NCBI GenBank assembly: GCA_934635385.1
Contig: CAKTZI010000002.1
Span: 62,001 to 126,000, forward strand
Length of the DNA: 64,000 bases
Direction: 5' to 3'
From: an uncultured Kiritimatiellota bacterium
GTDB taxonomy: Bacteria > Verrucomicrobiota > Kiritimatiellia > RFP12 > UBA1067
A program made the position numbers and the translations under genes. Below are positions 32,713-40,712 of this stretch, piece after piece. Each line of letters begins with the position of its first letter. The stretch's first letter is position 1. Below the pieces are notes generated by a model. It made no database searches, had not been told where the DNA came from, and saw only the letters and a program-made list of their open reading frames with translations.

Positions 32713-33840
32713 ATGGTCGTCTGGGTCCAGAATCCGTTCGACAGCCTGCCGGGCGAGGGGGCGCGCAAGATGCGGTACTGGCTGATGTGCGAGGCGTTCG
32801 CCCGCGCCGGCCACCGCGTCACCTTTTGGACAAGCGACTTCAGCCACGCGACGAAGGCGCCGCGCCGGTTTCTCGGCGATCCGTCCGGCGGCGCCGCATT
32901 CGACGTCCGCCTGGTTCCGACGCGGCCCTACGCGCGCAACGTCAGCTGGGCGCGTGTCCGCAGCCACAGGGCCTACGCGCGCACGTGGCGGCGGCTTGCG
33001 ACGGTGCCGGGCGTCGAGGCGCCCGATCTGATCGTCACCTCGGTGCCCACGCTGTCGGCGGCCGACGCGGCGCTCGCGCTCGGGCGGCATTTCGGGGCGC
33101 GCGTCGTCCTCGACGTGATGGACGCCTGGCCGGAGACGTTCGAGCGCCTTGCGCCGCCGCCGCTGCGGGACCTTGCGCATTTCGTGCTCGCGCCGCTGCG
33201 GCGGAAAGCGCGTCGGCTCTACCGCGCGGCGGATCGCGTGACGGGCGTCTGCGCGCGCTACCGCGAACTGACGGGCCGCGCCGACTACTACCTGGCGTAT
33301 CACGGAATCGAACTGGGTCTCCCCCCCTCTCAACCCCTCAACCTCTCAACCTCTCAACCCCTCAACCTCGTCTACGCGGGCAACCTGGGCCGCACCTATG
33401 ACCTCGCGACGGTCGTCGCGGCGGTGCGGGCGCACCCGGAGCTGGAGCTGGACGTCGCGGGGTTCGGCACGTTCTCCTGCGACTGCCCGCGTGTGCGGAC
33501 GCACGGCCTGCTGTCCGAGGCCGACCTGCAGACGCTGCTCGCGGCGGCGGACGTCGGCGTCATTCCGATGGCGGCGGACAGCTGGGTGGGCGTGCCCTAC
33601 AAGTTCTGCGACTACGCGCGGGCGGGGCTTCCCATCGTCTCGTCGCTCGGCGGCGAGTCGACGGAGCTGCTCGAACGCTACCGCTGCGGCGTCGCCTACC
33701 GCGCGGGCGACGTGGCTTCGTTCGCGGACGCCGTGCGCCGTGCGGCGTCGCTGGAGCGCGGGGCGTCGCGGCGGATGTGCGAAGAGGTCTTTGACGCAAC
33801 GCGCATCTACGACGACTACGTGCGACGCGCTGTGGTATAA
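32713..33840 (+). CDS. GT4 family glycosyltransferase
   Basis: This 375-residue GT-B enzyme has an N-terminal sugar-acceptor domain (VQNPFDSLPGEGARKMRYWLMCEAFARAGHRV). Its C-terminal donor domain contains LVYAGNLGRTYDL, LLAAADVGVIPM and VPYKFCDYARAGLPIVSSLGGESTELL. It probably builds an exopolysaccharide or lipopolysaccharide sugar chain in the cytoplasm. Between the domains, residues about 202-218 (PPSQPLNLSTSQPLNL) are encoded by a CTCAACCTCTCAACC repeat, an in-frame insertion at the interdomain linker. Its TAA stop lies inside the -10 box of the type III secretion operon. Confidence 0.82.
   Translation: MVVWVQNPFDSLPGEGARKMRYWLMCEAFARAGHRVTFWTSDFSHATKAPRRFLGDPSGGAAFDVRLVPTRPYARNVSWARVRSHRAYARTWRRLATVPGVEAPDLIVTSVPTLSAADAALALGRHFGARVVLDVMDAWPETFERLAPPPLRDLAHFVLAPLRRKARRLYRAADRVTGVCARYRELTGRADYYLAYHGIELGLPPSQPLNLSTSQPLNLVYAGNLGRTYDLATVVAAVRAHPELELDVAGFGTFSCDCPRVRTHGLLSEADLQTLLAAADVGVIPMAADSWVGVPYKFCDYARAGLPIVSSLGGESTELLERYRCGVAYRAGDVASFADAVRRAASLERGASRRMCEEVFDATRIYDDYVRRAVV
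33320..33369 (+). repeat. CTCAACC minisatellite inside the GT4 gene
   Basis: Five CTCAACC-type units (CTCAACCCCTCAACCTCTC and so on) lie in frame and add about 16 residues. Confidence 0.65.
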
Positions 33841-33841
33841 T
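33833..33841 (+). promoter_or_regulatory. extended -10 promoter of the sct operon
   Basis: TGG plus TATAAT (33836-33841). It includes the stop codon of the GT4 gene. The first ATG (33849) is 7 bases downstream. Confidence 0.7.
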
Positions 33842-33848
33842 ATGCGGC

Positions 33849-33899
33849 ATGGAAAAGCGCGCAACAGACACCTGCAACCTCGAAAGACCCGCCTACTGA
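33849..33899 (+). CDS. leaderless mini-ORF upstream of sctR
   Basis: This 16-codon frame (MEKRATDTCNLERPAY) begins exactly at the predicted transcript start and ends in TGA two bases before the sctR ATG. sctR itself has only a weak purine run (GAAAGA) upstream. Translation of the mini-ORF by leaderless initiation could deliver ribosomes to sctR by coupling. Whether it is translated cannot be told from sequence. Confidence 0.45.
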   Translation: MEKRATDTCNLERPAY

Positions 33900-33901
33900 C
33901 C

Positions 33902-34576
33902 ATGTTCCAGACCGATTCCTTTGCCCTGATCGCCGTCCTGGTCGGCATGTCGCTCGTGCCGTTCGTGGCGATGATCGCGACGAGCTACCTGAAGATCGTC
34001 GTCGTCATGCAGCTGATCCGCAACGCGCTCGGCATCCAGTCGATTCCGCCGAACATGGTGATCAACGCGCTCGCGATGATCCTGAGCTTCTACATCATGG
34101 CGCCCGTCGTCAGCGAAAGCTGGGACCTCCTGCGCGAGGGCCTGAAGGACAACAAGCCGGAAGTCCTCTACGAGACCGACCTCGCGGCGAAGGCGGCGGA
34201 GCCGTTCCGCGACTTCCTCGTCAAGCAGGCGGACGAGCGCCAGGTCGCGTTCTTCGCGCGCACGGCCGAGCGGCTGTGGGCGACGACGGACGAGACGACG
34301 GGCGAGGCCGTGCCGGCGACGGTCGACTCGAAGAGCTTCTTCGTGCTGGTGCCGGCGTTCTGCGTCTCGGAGCTGACGCGCGCCTTCCAGATCGGCTTCC
34401 TCGTCTACCTGCCGTTCATCGCCATCGACATCATCATCTCGAACATCCTCCTCGCGATGGGCATGATGATGGTCTCGCCGGTGACGATTTCGCTGCCGTT
34501 CAAGCTGCTCCTGTTCGTCATGGTCAACGGCTGGACGCTTCTCATCCAGGGGCTCGTCCAGAGCTACATCCGGTAA
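33902..34576 (+). CDS. sctR: type III secretion export apparatus protein SctR
   Basis: This 224-residue inner-membrane protein forms, with SctS and SctT, the export gate of the injectisome. LVPFVAMIATSYLKIVVVMQLIRNALGIQSIPPNMVINALAMILSFYIMAP is the family signature spread over residues 17-65. A periplasmic loop and the C-terminal AFQIGFLVYLPFIAIDIIISNILLAMGMMMVSP follow. It lacks the signal peptide of flagellar FliP, and no flagellar gene is nearby, which favours SctR. sctS follows after 12 bases. Confidence 0.88.
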   Translation: MFQTDSFALIAVLVGMSLVPFVAMIATSYLKIVVVMQLIRNALGIQSIPPNMVINALAMILSFYIMAPVVSESWDLLREGLKDNKPEVLYETDLAAKAAEPFRDFLVKQADERQVAFFARTAERLWATTDETTGEAVPATVDSKSFFVLVPAFCVSELTRAFQIGFLVYLPFIAIDIIISNILLAMGMMMVSPVTISLPFKLLLFVMVNGWTLLIQGLVQSYIR

Positions 34577-34588
34577 GGGGGACGCGAG

Positions 34589-34858
34589 ATGGGACAGGCT
34601 CAGCTCCTCGACTACGCGCAGAAGTGCCTCATCCTGGTGCTTCAGCTCTCGCTGATCCCGATCGCCGTCGCGACGGTGATCGGCGTGCTCGTCTCGCTCC
34701 TGCAGGCGCTCACGCAGATCCAGGAGCAGACGCTCGGCTTCGCGGTGAAGCTCATCGCGATCTCCATCGCCATCATGGCCGCCGCCTCGTGGATGGGCGG
34801 CGAGCTGCTCCTGTACACGCAGGACATCTTCACCCACTTCCCGCTCATCACGCGGTAG
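34589..34858 (+). CDS. sctS: type III secretion export apparatus protein SctS
   Basis: This 89-residue protein has two membrane helices. IPIAVATVIGVLVSLLQALTQIQEQTLGFAVKLIAI is the FliQ/SctS signature. It works with SctR and SctT in the export gate. AAGGGGGACGCGAG supplies the ribosome site. The next gene starts one base after its stop. Confidence 0.9.
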   Translation: MGQAQLLDYAQKCLILVLQLSLIPIAVATVIGVLVSLLQALTQIQEQTLGFAVKLIAISIAIMAAASWMGGELLLYTQDIFTHFPLITR

Positions 34859-34859
34859 G

Positions 34860-35954
34860 ATGGACATGGCGGAAGGCGGCGAGAAGACCGAGATGCCCAC
34901 GCCCAAGAAGCTGCGCGACGCGCGGCAGAAGGGGCAGGTCTGCACGTCCAAGGACGTCGTCTCGACCGCCATCCTGCTGGTGATGCTCTCGGTCGTCGGC
35001 GTGATGGCGCTCGTGCTGACGGACGACGTCGCGAACCTCCTGCGCTACATCGGGCTCCGCATCGAGGAGAATGACGCCTTCGCCCTGCGCGAGGCGGGGA
35101 AGATGGCGATCATTGTCGTCTGCAAGCACTCCTTCATCTTCGTCCTGCTCGCGGCGGCGGTCGGGGTCGTCGCGAACGTCGTCCAGATCGGCTTTCTCCT
35201 GTCGTTCGAGCCGCTGAAGCCGGACCTCAAGAAGGTCAATCCGGCGGAGGGGGCGAAGAAGATCTTCTGCCTGAAGAACCTCTTCGAGTTCGCGAAGAAC
35301 GTGGTCAAGGTGACGTTCCTCGGCTACCTCATCTACAAGATCGTCCTCAGCTCCGTTCCGGCGCTGCTGCCGATGTGCTACGGCACGCTGGACGATGTCT
35401 TCCCGTGCCTCAAGGCGATCCTGAAGAGCCTCGCGTGCTACACGGTCTTCGGATACGTCGTGATCGCCGTCGTCGACCGGCTCTTCCAGCAGAAGAACTT
35501 CACGAAGCAGATGATGATGACGAAGGACGAGGTGAAGCGCGAGTACAAGGAGATGGAGGGCTCGCAGGAGGTGAAGCAGGCCCAGCGGCAGTTCCGCAAC
35601 GAGATCCTGCAGGGCGAGCCGCCGGCAAAGGCGGTGAAGAAGGCCGACGTCGTCGTCACCAACCCGACGCATTACGCGGTCGGCATCCGCTACCGGGCGG
35701 ACGAGGCGCCGCTGCCGAAGGTCGTCTGCGCGGGGGTGGACACGGTCGCGAAGGAGATCCGCGAGGCGGCCGTCCGCGAGGGCATTCCCCTGATGGAGAA
35801 CGTCGAACTGGCCCGCGCGCTCTACGCCCAGGTCAAGGTCGAGGAATTCATCCCCGTGGAACTGGTGGAGCCCGTCGCGGAGGTGCTGAAGCTCGTCAAG
35901 GCGATGAACGACGCGAAAAAGGAAGACGAGGATCTCGATTCCGTCGACTTGTAG
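34860..35954 (+). CDS. sctU: type III secretion switch protein SctU
   Basis: This 364-residue protein has the FlhB/SctU layout. A short N-terminal EKTEMPTPKKLRDARQKGQV is followed by four membrane helices, and a cytoplasmic domain carries the autocleavage motif NPTHYAVGIRY. Cleavage between Asn and Pro switches substrate class in known systems. A charged tail closes the protein. ATG 34866 is an alternative start. SctT, normally between SctS and SctU, is absent here. The last 59 bases overlap the convergent AraC-family gene. Confidence 0.9.
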   Translation: MDMAEGGEKTEMPTPKKLRDARQKGQVCTSKDVVSTAILLVMLSVVGVMALVLTDDVANLLRYIGLRIEENDAFALREAGKMAIIVVCKHSFIFVLLAAAVGVVANVVQIGFLLSFEPLKPDLKKVNPAEGAKKIFCLKNLFEFAKNVVKVTFLGYLIYKIVLSSVPALLPMCYGTLDDVFPCLKAILKSLACYTVFGYVVIAVVDRLFQQKNFTKQMMMTKDEVKREYKEMEGSQEVKQAQRQFRNEILQGEPPAKAVKKADVVVTNPTHYAVGIRYRADEAPLPKVVCAGVDTVAKEIREAAVREGIPLMENVELARALYAQVKVEEFIPVELVEPVAEVLKLVKAMNDAKKEDEDLDSVDL

Positions 35955-37155
35955 ACGCAGTGCCTTGGCGGGCTTCGGTCATCGTCTGGCCGAAGCGGGC
36001 GCGGAAGGCCGCCGCGAGGTGCGAGGCGCTGAGCTGCCCGGCGCGGCGGGTGATTTCCGCGAAGGTCAGGTCGGTCGTCTCGACGAGCCGCCGCACGTTG
36101 GTGAGGCAGGTGTCCCTGACGACCGCGCCGACGGATCGCCCGAGGGCCGCGTGGAAGCGCCGTTCGAGCGTCTTGAGCGTGACGTGCGCGTCTTCCGCGA
36201 GTTCGGCGGCGCGGAGCGAGAAGCCGTCCGCCGCGCGGATGCGCTCCAGGACGGCGATGACGAGCGCGTCGTCCGTCTGCATCTGAAGGGTCGAGGCGCG
36301 CGTGACGACCTTGACGGGCGGGTAGGTGAGCCGACGGCGGGACACGCGCCGCCCGGACATCAGGGCGTCCAGCGCGGCGGCGGCGCGGGAACCGGCGTTG
36401 CGCGCGTCGAGGCGGATGGAGGACAGGGGCGGCAGACAGGTCTCGCAGAGCGTGTCGTCGTCGTTGACGGCGAGCACGGCGGCGGCGTACGGCACGGAGA
36501 TCCCGGCGGTCTGGCAGGCGTCGACGACTTGGCGTCCGCGCGCATCGTGCGGCGCAAAGATCGCGACGGGCTTCGGCAGGGACTGGAGCCAGCGCACGAC
36601 GGTTGACCGTTCGGAATGCCAGCTTTCCGCCGCGCGGCGGTTCGATGGCCGGGGGCAGGTCGACAGCGCGAAGCCGGCTTCGGCGAGGCGTTCGGCAAAC
36701 CCTTCGCGGCGGAGCCTTGACCAGTTCGGCGACGCCGCGTCTTCGGCCGCGTAGCGCATCTGCGGGTTGGACGAGCGGACGGCCGGGACGAACGCGAAGT
36801 TCCTGAAGCCGCGCGCGAGAAAGTAGTCGGCCGCCAGACGCCCGACGGCGATGTGGTCGTTCTCCACGCGGACGCAGCCGGCGAGCGGCTGGCCGGGCGC
36901 GACGAAGGCATCGAGGGGGTCAAAGAGCACCTTGGGCGCCGGGTGGGCCGCGAGCCGGGCGGCCTCGTGCGCATCGGGGACGCGCGCGATGATACCGTCG
37001 CCTTCCCAGTCGCGCGGCAGCTTCTGGTCGCCGATGCCGCCGGGCGTGAAGTCGAGCTGCCAGGGCTCGTGATCCCGGCAATAGCCGATGATGCCCGCGA
37101 GGATCTCCCGCGAGACCTCCAGCGACGACTCCATCAGCAGGGCGACTCGTTTCAT
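35896..37155 (-). CDS. XylR-type AraC family transcription regulator
   Basis: This 419-residue regulator has an N-terminal LacI/periplasmic-binding-protein-like sensor (MKRVALLMESSLEVSREILAGIIGYCRDHEPWQLDF; later VAIFAPHDARGRQVVDACQTAGISVPYAAAVLAVNDD). Its C-terminal AraC helix-turn-helix reads LRAAELAEDAHVTLKTLERRF...FAEITRRAGQLSASHLAAAFRARFG. XylR-type regulators respond to sugars. It is divergent from the 37341 surface gene and sits at the edge of a glycosidase cluster, so it is the likely local activator. Start 37155 lies 7 bases after its -10 box. Its C terminus overlaps sctU by 59 bases tail to tail. Confidence 0.88.
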   Translation of the reverse strand: MKRVALLMESSLEVSREILAGIIGYCRDHEPWQLDFTPGGIGDQKLPRDWEGDGIIARVPDAHEAARLAAHPAPKVLFDPLDAFVAPGQPLAGCVRVENDHIAVGRLAADYFLARGFRNFAFVPAVRSSNPQMRYAAEDAASPNWSRLRREGFAERLAEAGFALSTCPRPSNRRAAESWHSERSTVVRWLQSLPKPVAIFAPHDARGRQVVDACQTAGISVPYAAAVLAVNDDDTLCETCLPPLSSIRLDARNAGSRAAAALDALMSGRRVSRRRLTYPPVKVVTRASTLQMQTDDALVIAVLERIRAADGFSLRAAELAEDAHVTLKTLERRFHAALGRSVGAVVRDTCLTNVRRLVETTDLTFAEITRRAGQLSASHLAAAFRARFGQTMTEARQGTASTSRRNRDPRLPFSRRSSP

Positions 37156-37162
37156 GGCGGAC

Positions 37163-37171
37163 ATTATACCA
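37163..37171 (-). promoter_or_regulatory. extended -10 promoter of the AraC-family gene (leaderless)
   Basis: On the minus strand TGG plus TATAAT is followed after 7 bases by the ATG at 37155. Confidence 0.75.
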
Positions 37172-37262
37172 AACGTTCCGCAGAATCCGCGTGACAGGGA
37201 ATGATGTCTCGAAAAAGATAGTCGATTCCTTTTTTCGGATATTGCGGGTCTGCACGTCCTTA

Positions 37263-37271
37263 TGGTAAACT
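37263..37271 (+). promoter_or_regulatory. possible extended -10 promoter of the poly-G surface gene
   Basis: TGG plus TAAACT (37266-37271). The leader is about 63 bases, with ATAAGGAGTACACG as ribosome site. Confidence 0.5.
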
Positions 37272-37340
37272 TCCAGTCATTGAAAATGCGGGTTTGCCTC
37301 TCGCACGAATCGCACGCACAACATAAGGAGTACACGAGCC

Positions 37341-40300
37341 ATGAAATGTCTGTTGTTTTCCGTTGCCTTGGCACAGGGCCTGACGGTTGCCGCATCCGTT
37401 CCGTCCGTTGTCCCCGCCGGGGACATCGCGACCGTGACCAACGGCGCATCGCTTGCGCAGACGACGCTGGTTGAAGGCGAACTGCGCGTGGTGCCAGGTG
37501 AATCGGAAATGGCGCTCCCGCTCGCGCAGCTGGACGGGCGCGGCGCGGTTGTCGTGCCGTCCGGCGAGGTGGCCCTTCAGGGGGGGGGGGGGGGGGGGTA
37601 TGTGCCCTTGATTCCGAGCAACGTGCTTACGAAGGCCGCGCTCTGGGCGGATGCCTCGGTCGCTGACACCGTGCAGTTCGTGGAGAGCTCGACGGTGCAG
37701 GTTCGGCAGTGGCTTGACTGCCGCGAGCCGGACGTGACGCTCACGGGTGAGGCGGACGCCTACGCCTATACGCGGCTCGTCGCCTACACGAACGTGTCGC
37801 AGCACGCCTCCGAAGACGTCGCGACATGGTTCCCGACGTATGTCGCGGCGGCGGACGGCGCGAACGCCTACCTCGACTTCGGCGGCTTTGGCAGCGGGCA
37901 GAACCTGCGGTGCCTTGACAAGAGCGGCCAGGAGACGCGCGTTTGGAACGTCAGGTGGGCCTTCGCCGTCTATGGCACGGAGGACTACAAGTGGGGTTTT
38001 CTGTTCAGCGAGAAGGGATCGTCCTTTGTGCCGGGAAGCTATAGCCAGAAAGGCTTCAGCGAGACAAGGTATTATGCGCACCTGAACGACTCGGACAACA
38101 CGAAGCGCATCCAGACAGGGCGGTTCCGCTGTGACCGGGAGATCGTCAATCCGCTGACGACTTCTTTGACGGAGGGCTTTCACCTCATCGACTTTCCGAT
38201 CCCGATGGGCGATTTCCACGTCGAGGGCGTGTTCGACAACTTGGGCAACGCGGGCCGTCAGGGCGGCGGTCGTCTCTGCGAGATCGTGCTTTTCTCCGTC
38301 GAACTTTCCGAGGCGGAGCGCGTGGCGGTCGAGAACTACCTCTACCGCAAGTGGGTGGACAAGATGTCGGAAGTCAACCTGACGGTTGGCGCGGCGGCGA
38401 CGGTGCGTCTGAATGGCGAGTCGGGCGTGCGCCTGAACGTCACGGGCGCCGGCAGTCTCGTCAAGACGGGCGACGGCACGTTGACGGGGGGCGCGTTGGA
38501 CGGGCAGGAGGCGACGACGCCCCAGCACATCCGCCTGGAGTCCGGGGCGATCGATTCGTCGCGCGCGGTTGCGCTCGTCGCGGCGGCGGCGGCGAATTAC
38601 GAGACGGCGACCGGCAAGGTGGCGCGCACGTCCGCGACGGCGGACGGAACGCTCACGAAGACGGGCGACGAGGATCTGCGCATCGCGTCGCTGGCGGACG
38701 ACGTGCAGGCGATTGACGTCCAGTCGGGCGTCTTGCGCCTGGTGCCGTCGGAGGCGGGCGACTTGCCGGCGAATCTCGTCGGCGCGATCGAGGACCCGTC
38801 CTTCGAGGCGTTTGCCGAGCAGAACATCAACTCGGCCAGCTACATCGGAAAGGAGTTGGACACGGCAAGCGCCCTGCACGGCTGGAAGGGGACGGGCGTC
38901 GGGACGCAGAAACCCTATGTCGTCAAGTGGAATGAGGACGGCGGGTATTTCAACGAGAAGGGCGTGCCGTTCCCGGACGGCGACCATGCGATGGTCCTGC
39001 ACATCGACGCCGGCTGCCAGACGACGGTGACGCTCCCGTCGGCGGGCGTCTACCGCCTGTCCCTCTGGGCGGCGGCTCGGCCCGACAGCAACGGCGCTTA
39101 TCGGCGCGGCGAGTTCCGCGTGTCCGTGGACGGCATCCCCGTCGCGCAGGTCCAGCTGGCCACGACGGCTTATCGGAAGTACGCCTTTCGTCTGCCGTAT
39201 CTCGCGGCGGGTGCGCATACGCTCGTCTTCCAGGCCGACAGCCAGAACAACAAGAACAACAGCGGGCTGAGTTCAAACCTCGTCTGCATGTTCGACAACG
39301 TGCAGGTTGACTGGCTCGCGTCGGACGATCCGGGGGCAACGGTCGCGAACGGCGGCTTCGAGCTGAACGGCTTCCAGTTCAAGTCGCTGGTCGCGACGAA
39401 CGCGGTCGAGAGCTGGACGGTCTCGGCAACGGGCGACGCGAGCGGCGTATATCTCGTCTCGGCGGACAGTCCGGCCCTGGCGCTGGGCGCGAGCGCGTCC
39501 GTCAAAGTCCCTGAAATCCCCGAAGGCGGCCGCGCGCTCGTCCTTTCCGGCACGCCGAAGCTGACGGGCACGGCGACCTTCACGCAGACCGGAACCTACA
39601 GCCTCACGTTCGCGCTGGGCGGCTTGTGGGAGAAGGGCAAGATCACGTTGTTGCCGACGCTCGGCTTCACGTTGGGCTCGCTGCTGGACGCCACGGCGAC
39701 GGTTTCGCTGTCGTCGCGGTATCCGCAGACTTTTGCGCTGGGGCCGATCGCCGTGACGGAAGACGACCTGAACAAGGCGCAGACGCTGGAGATCGCGGGC
39801 CTCACGGCGGGTGCTGTCGCGTTTCTCGATGACGTGCGCCTTGTGCGGACGACACGCGTCGTCAACAGCTTCGCGTCGGACGGCTGGACGAAGGTCCAGC
39901 CGGCATCGGACATCCATGACGGCAGCGGCGTCGTCCTCTGGATGACCAAGGACGACATCTCCTGGGGCTCGGTGCGCTACGACGACGCCTGCCGCGTCGG
40001 CATCCGCAATCGCGGGGCCATCCATCGCACGGAGCGTCTGACGGCCGGGGCTTACCGGCTCACGGTGGCGAGCCTCGGACGGTTCTTCCGCTACAACGAC
40101 CAGCCCGAAGATCTCGCCCAGTGCTACAGCGACAATCGCTTCGAGGCGTGGTTCGGCACGACGGACGGTGCAGTCACGAACGTCATCGGGCAGTTCGGCG
40201 TCACGCATGCCGAGCGCTGGCAGCAGCACTCCTTCTACTTCACGGTGCCGGAAGACGGCGACTGGCTGATCGGCTTCCGGGGGCTTCGCGAGTCCGACAC

Positions 40301-40589
40301 GTCCTTTGACGGTCTGCATGTCTGGAGTCATGGCGGTCTGCTGGACGGCCTTGTCATCGAGCCGGCGGAGATCGCCGCGCCGACGCCGTTGCGCGCCGAC
40401 CTGGCGATCCGCGTGGCGAAGGGTGCGCAGCTGGCGCTCGACGCGCCCGTGACGAATACGATTTCGGAAGTGCGCCTTGGCGGTCGCCGCCGGAGCGGGT
40501 TCATCACGGCGGAACGTTTCCCCGAATTCGTCACGGGGCCGGGTGCGTTGGAGGTTCCGCGACGCGGCGCAATCGTCATCCTTCGCTAA
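37341..40589 (+). CDS. large secreted LamG-like surface protein with a 19-G tract
   Basis: This 1082-residue exported protein has a signal peptide ending near TVAAS. A 19-base G tract (37580-37598) encodes six glycines at residues about 81-86. A concanavalin-like domain follows (about 95-335; typical SVELSEAERVAVENYLYRKW end). Short autotransporter-type strands come next (GSLVKTGDGTLTGG, GTLTKTGDEDLRI), then two or three beta-sandwich modules (TLPSAGVYRLSLWAAAR; TFTQTGTYSLTFALGGLW). Loss of one G brings a TGA four codons after the tract, and gain of one brings a stop after about 22 codons. Substrate binding on the cell surface is likely. It is divergent from the AraC-type regulator. Confidence 0.75.
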   Translation: MKCLLFSVALAQGLTVAASVPSVVPAGDIATVTNGASLAQTTLVEGELRVVPGESEMALPLAQLDGRGAVVVPSGEVALQGGGGGGYVPLIPSNVLTKAALWADASVADTVQFVESSTVQVRQWLDCREPDVTLTGEADAYAYTRLVAYTNVSQHASEDVATWFPTYVAAADGANAYLDFGGFGSGQNLRCLDKSGQETRVWNVRWAFAVYGTEDYKWGFLFSEKGSSFVPGSYSQKGFSETRYYAHLNDSDNTKRIQTGRFRCDREIVNPLTTSLTEGFHLIDFPIPMGDFHVEGVFDNLGNAGRQGGGRLCEIVLFSVELSEAERVAVENYLYRKWVDKMSEVNLTVGAAATVRLNGESGVRLNVTGAGSLVKTGDGTLTGGALDGQEATTPQHIRLESGAIDSSRAVALVAAAAANYETATGKVARTSATADGTLTKTGDEDLRIASLADDVQAIDVQSGVLRLVPSEAGDLPANLVGAIEDPSFEAFAEQNINSASYIGKELDTASALHGWKGTGVGTQKPYVVKWNEDGGYFNEKGVPFPDGDHAMVLHIDAGCQTTVTLPSAGVYRLSLWAAARPDSNGAYRRGEFRVSVDGIPVAQVQLATTAYRKYAFRLPYLAAGAHTLVFQADSQNNKNNSGLSSNLVCMFDNVQVDWLASDDPGATVANGGFELNGFQFKSLVATNAVESWTVSATGDASGVYLVSADSPALALGASASVKVPEIPEGGRALVLSGTPKLTGTATFTQTGTYSLTFALGGLWEKGKITLLPTLGFTLGSLLDATATVSLSSRYPQTFALGPIAVTEDDLNKAQTLEIAGLTAGAVAFLDDVRLVRTTRVVNSFASDGWTKVQPASDIHDGSGVVLWMTKDDISWGSVRYDDACRVGIRNRGAIHRTERLTAGAYRLTVASLGRFFRYNDQPEDLAQCYSDNRFEAWFGTTDGAVTNVIGQFGVTHAERWQQHSFYFTVPEDGDWLIGFRGLRESDTSFDGLHVWSHGGLLDGLVIEPAEIAAPTPLRADLAIRVAKGAQLALDAPVTNTISEVRLGGRRRSGFITAERFPEFVTGPGALEVPRRGAIVILR
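37580..37598 (+). repeat. poly(G) tract of 19 within a coding region
   Basis: Nineteen consecutive G occur at codons 80-86 of the surface protein. Such tracts slip readily during replication and can switch genes on and off. Confidence 0.85.
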
Positions 40590-40590
40590 T

Positions 40591-40690
40591 ATGGCCTGCG
40601 GCGCTGAACACGGAGCTCATGGAGAGCGGGAGACACGGAGACTTCTTCGTTCTCCGTTTCTCCGAGTCTCCGTGTTCAGCGAAAGCAACA
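40591..40690. repeat. long hairpin element, copy 1, before the LamG/hydrolase gene
   Basis: Outer arms CGCTGAACACGGAG (40602-40615) and CTCCGTGTTCAGCG (40668-40681) are perfect complements. An inner imperfect pair (GAGACACGGAGA / TCTCCGTTTCTC) continues the stem. Flanks TGCGGCGCT and AGCGAAAGCAACAAC are shared with copy 2 at 44375. Confidence 0.75.
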
Positions 40691-40712
40691 ACACAGTTCA
40701 AAAGATAGAGTC

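Noticed and set aside
33398..33901. Upstream extension of the sctR frame
   Set aside because: The extension is Arg/Ser/Thr-rich shadow of the GT4 gene; the SctR family begins near MFQTDSF at 33902.
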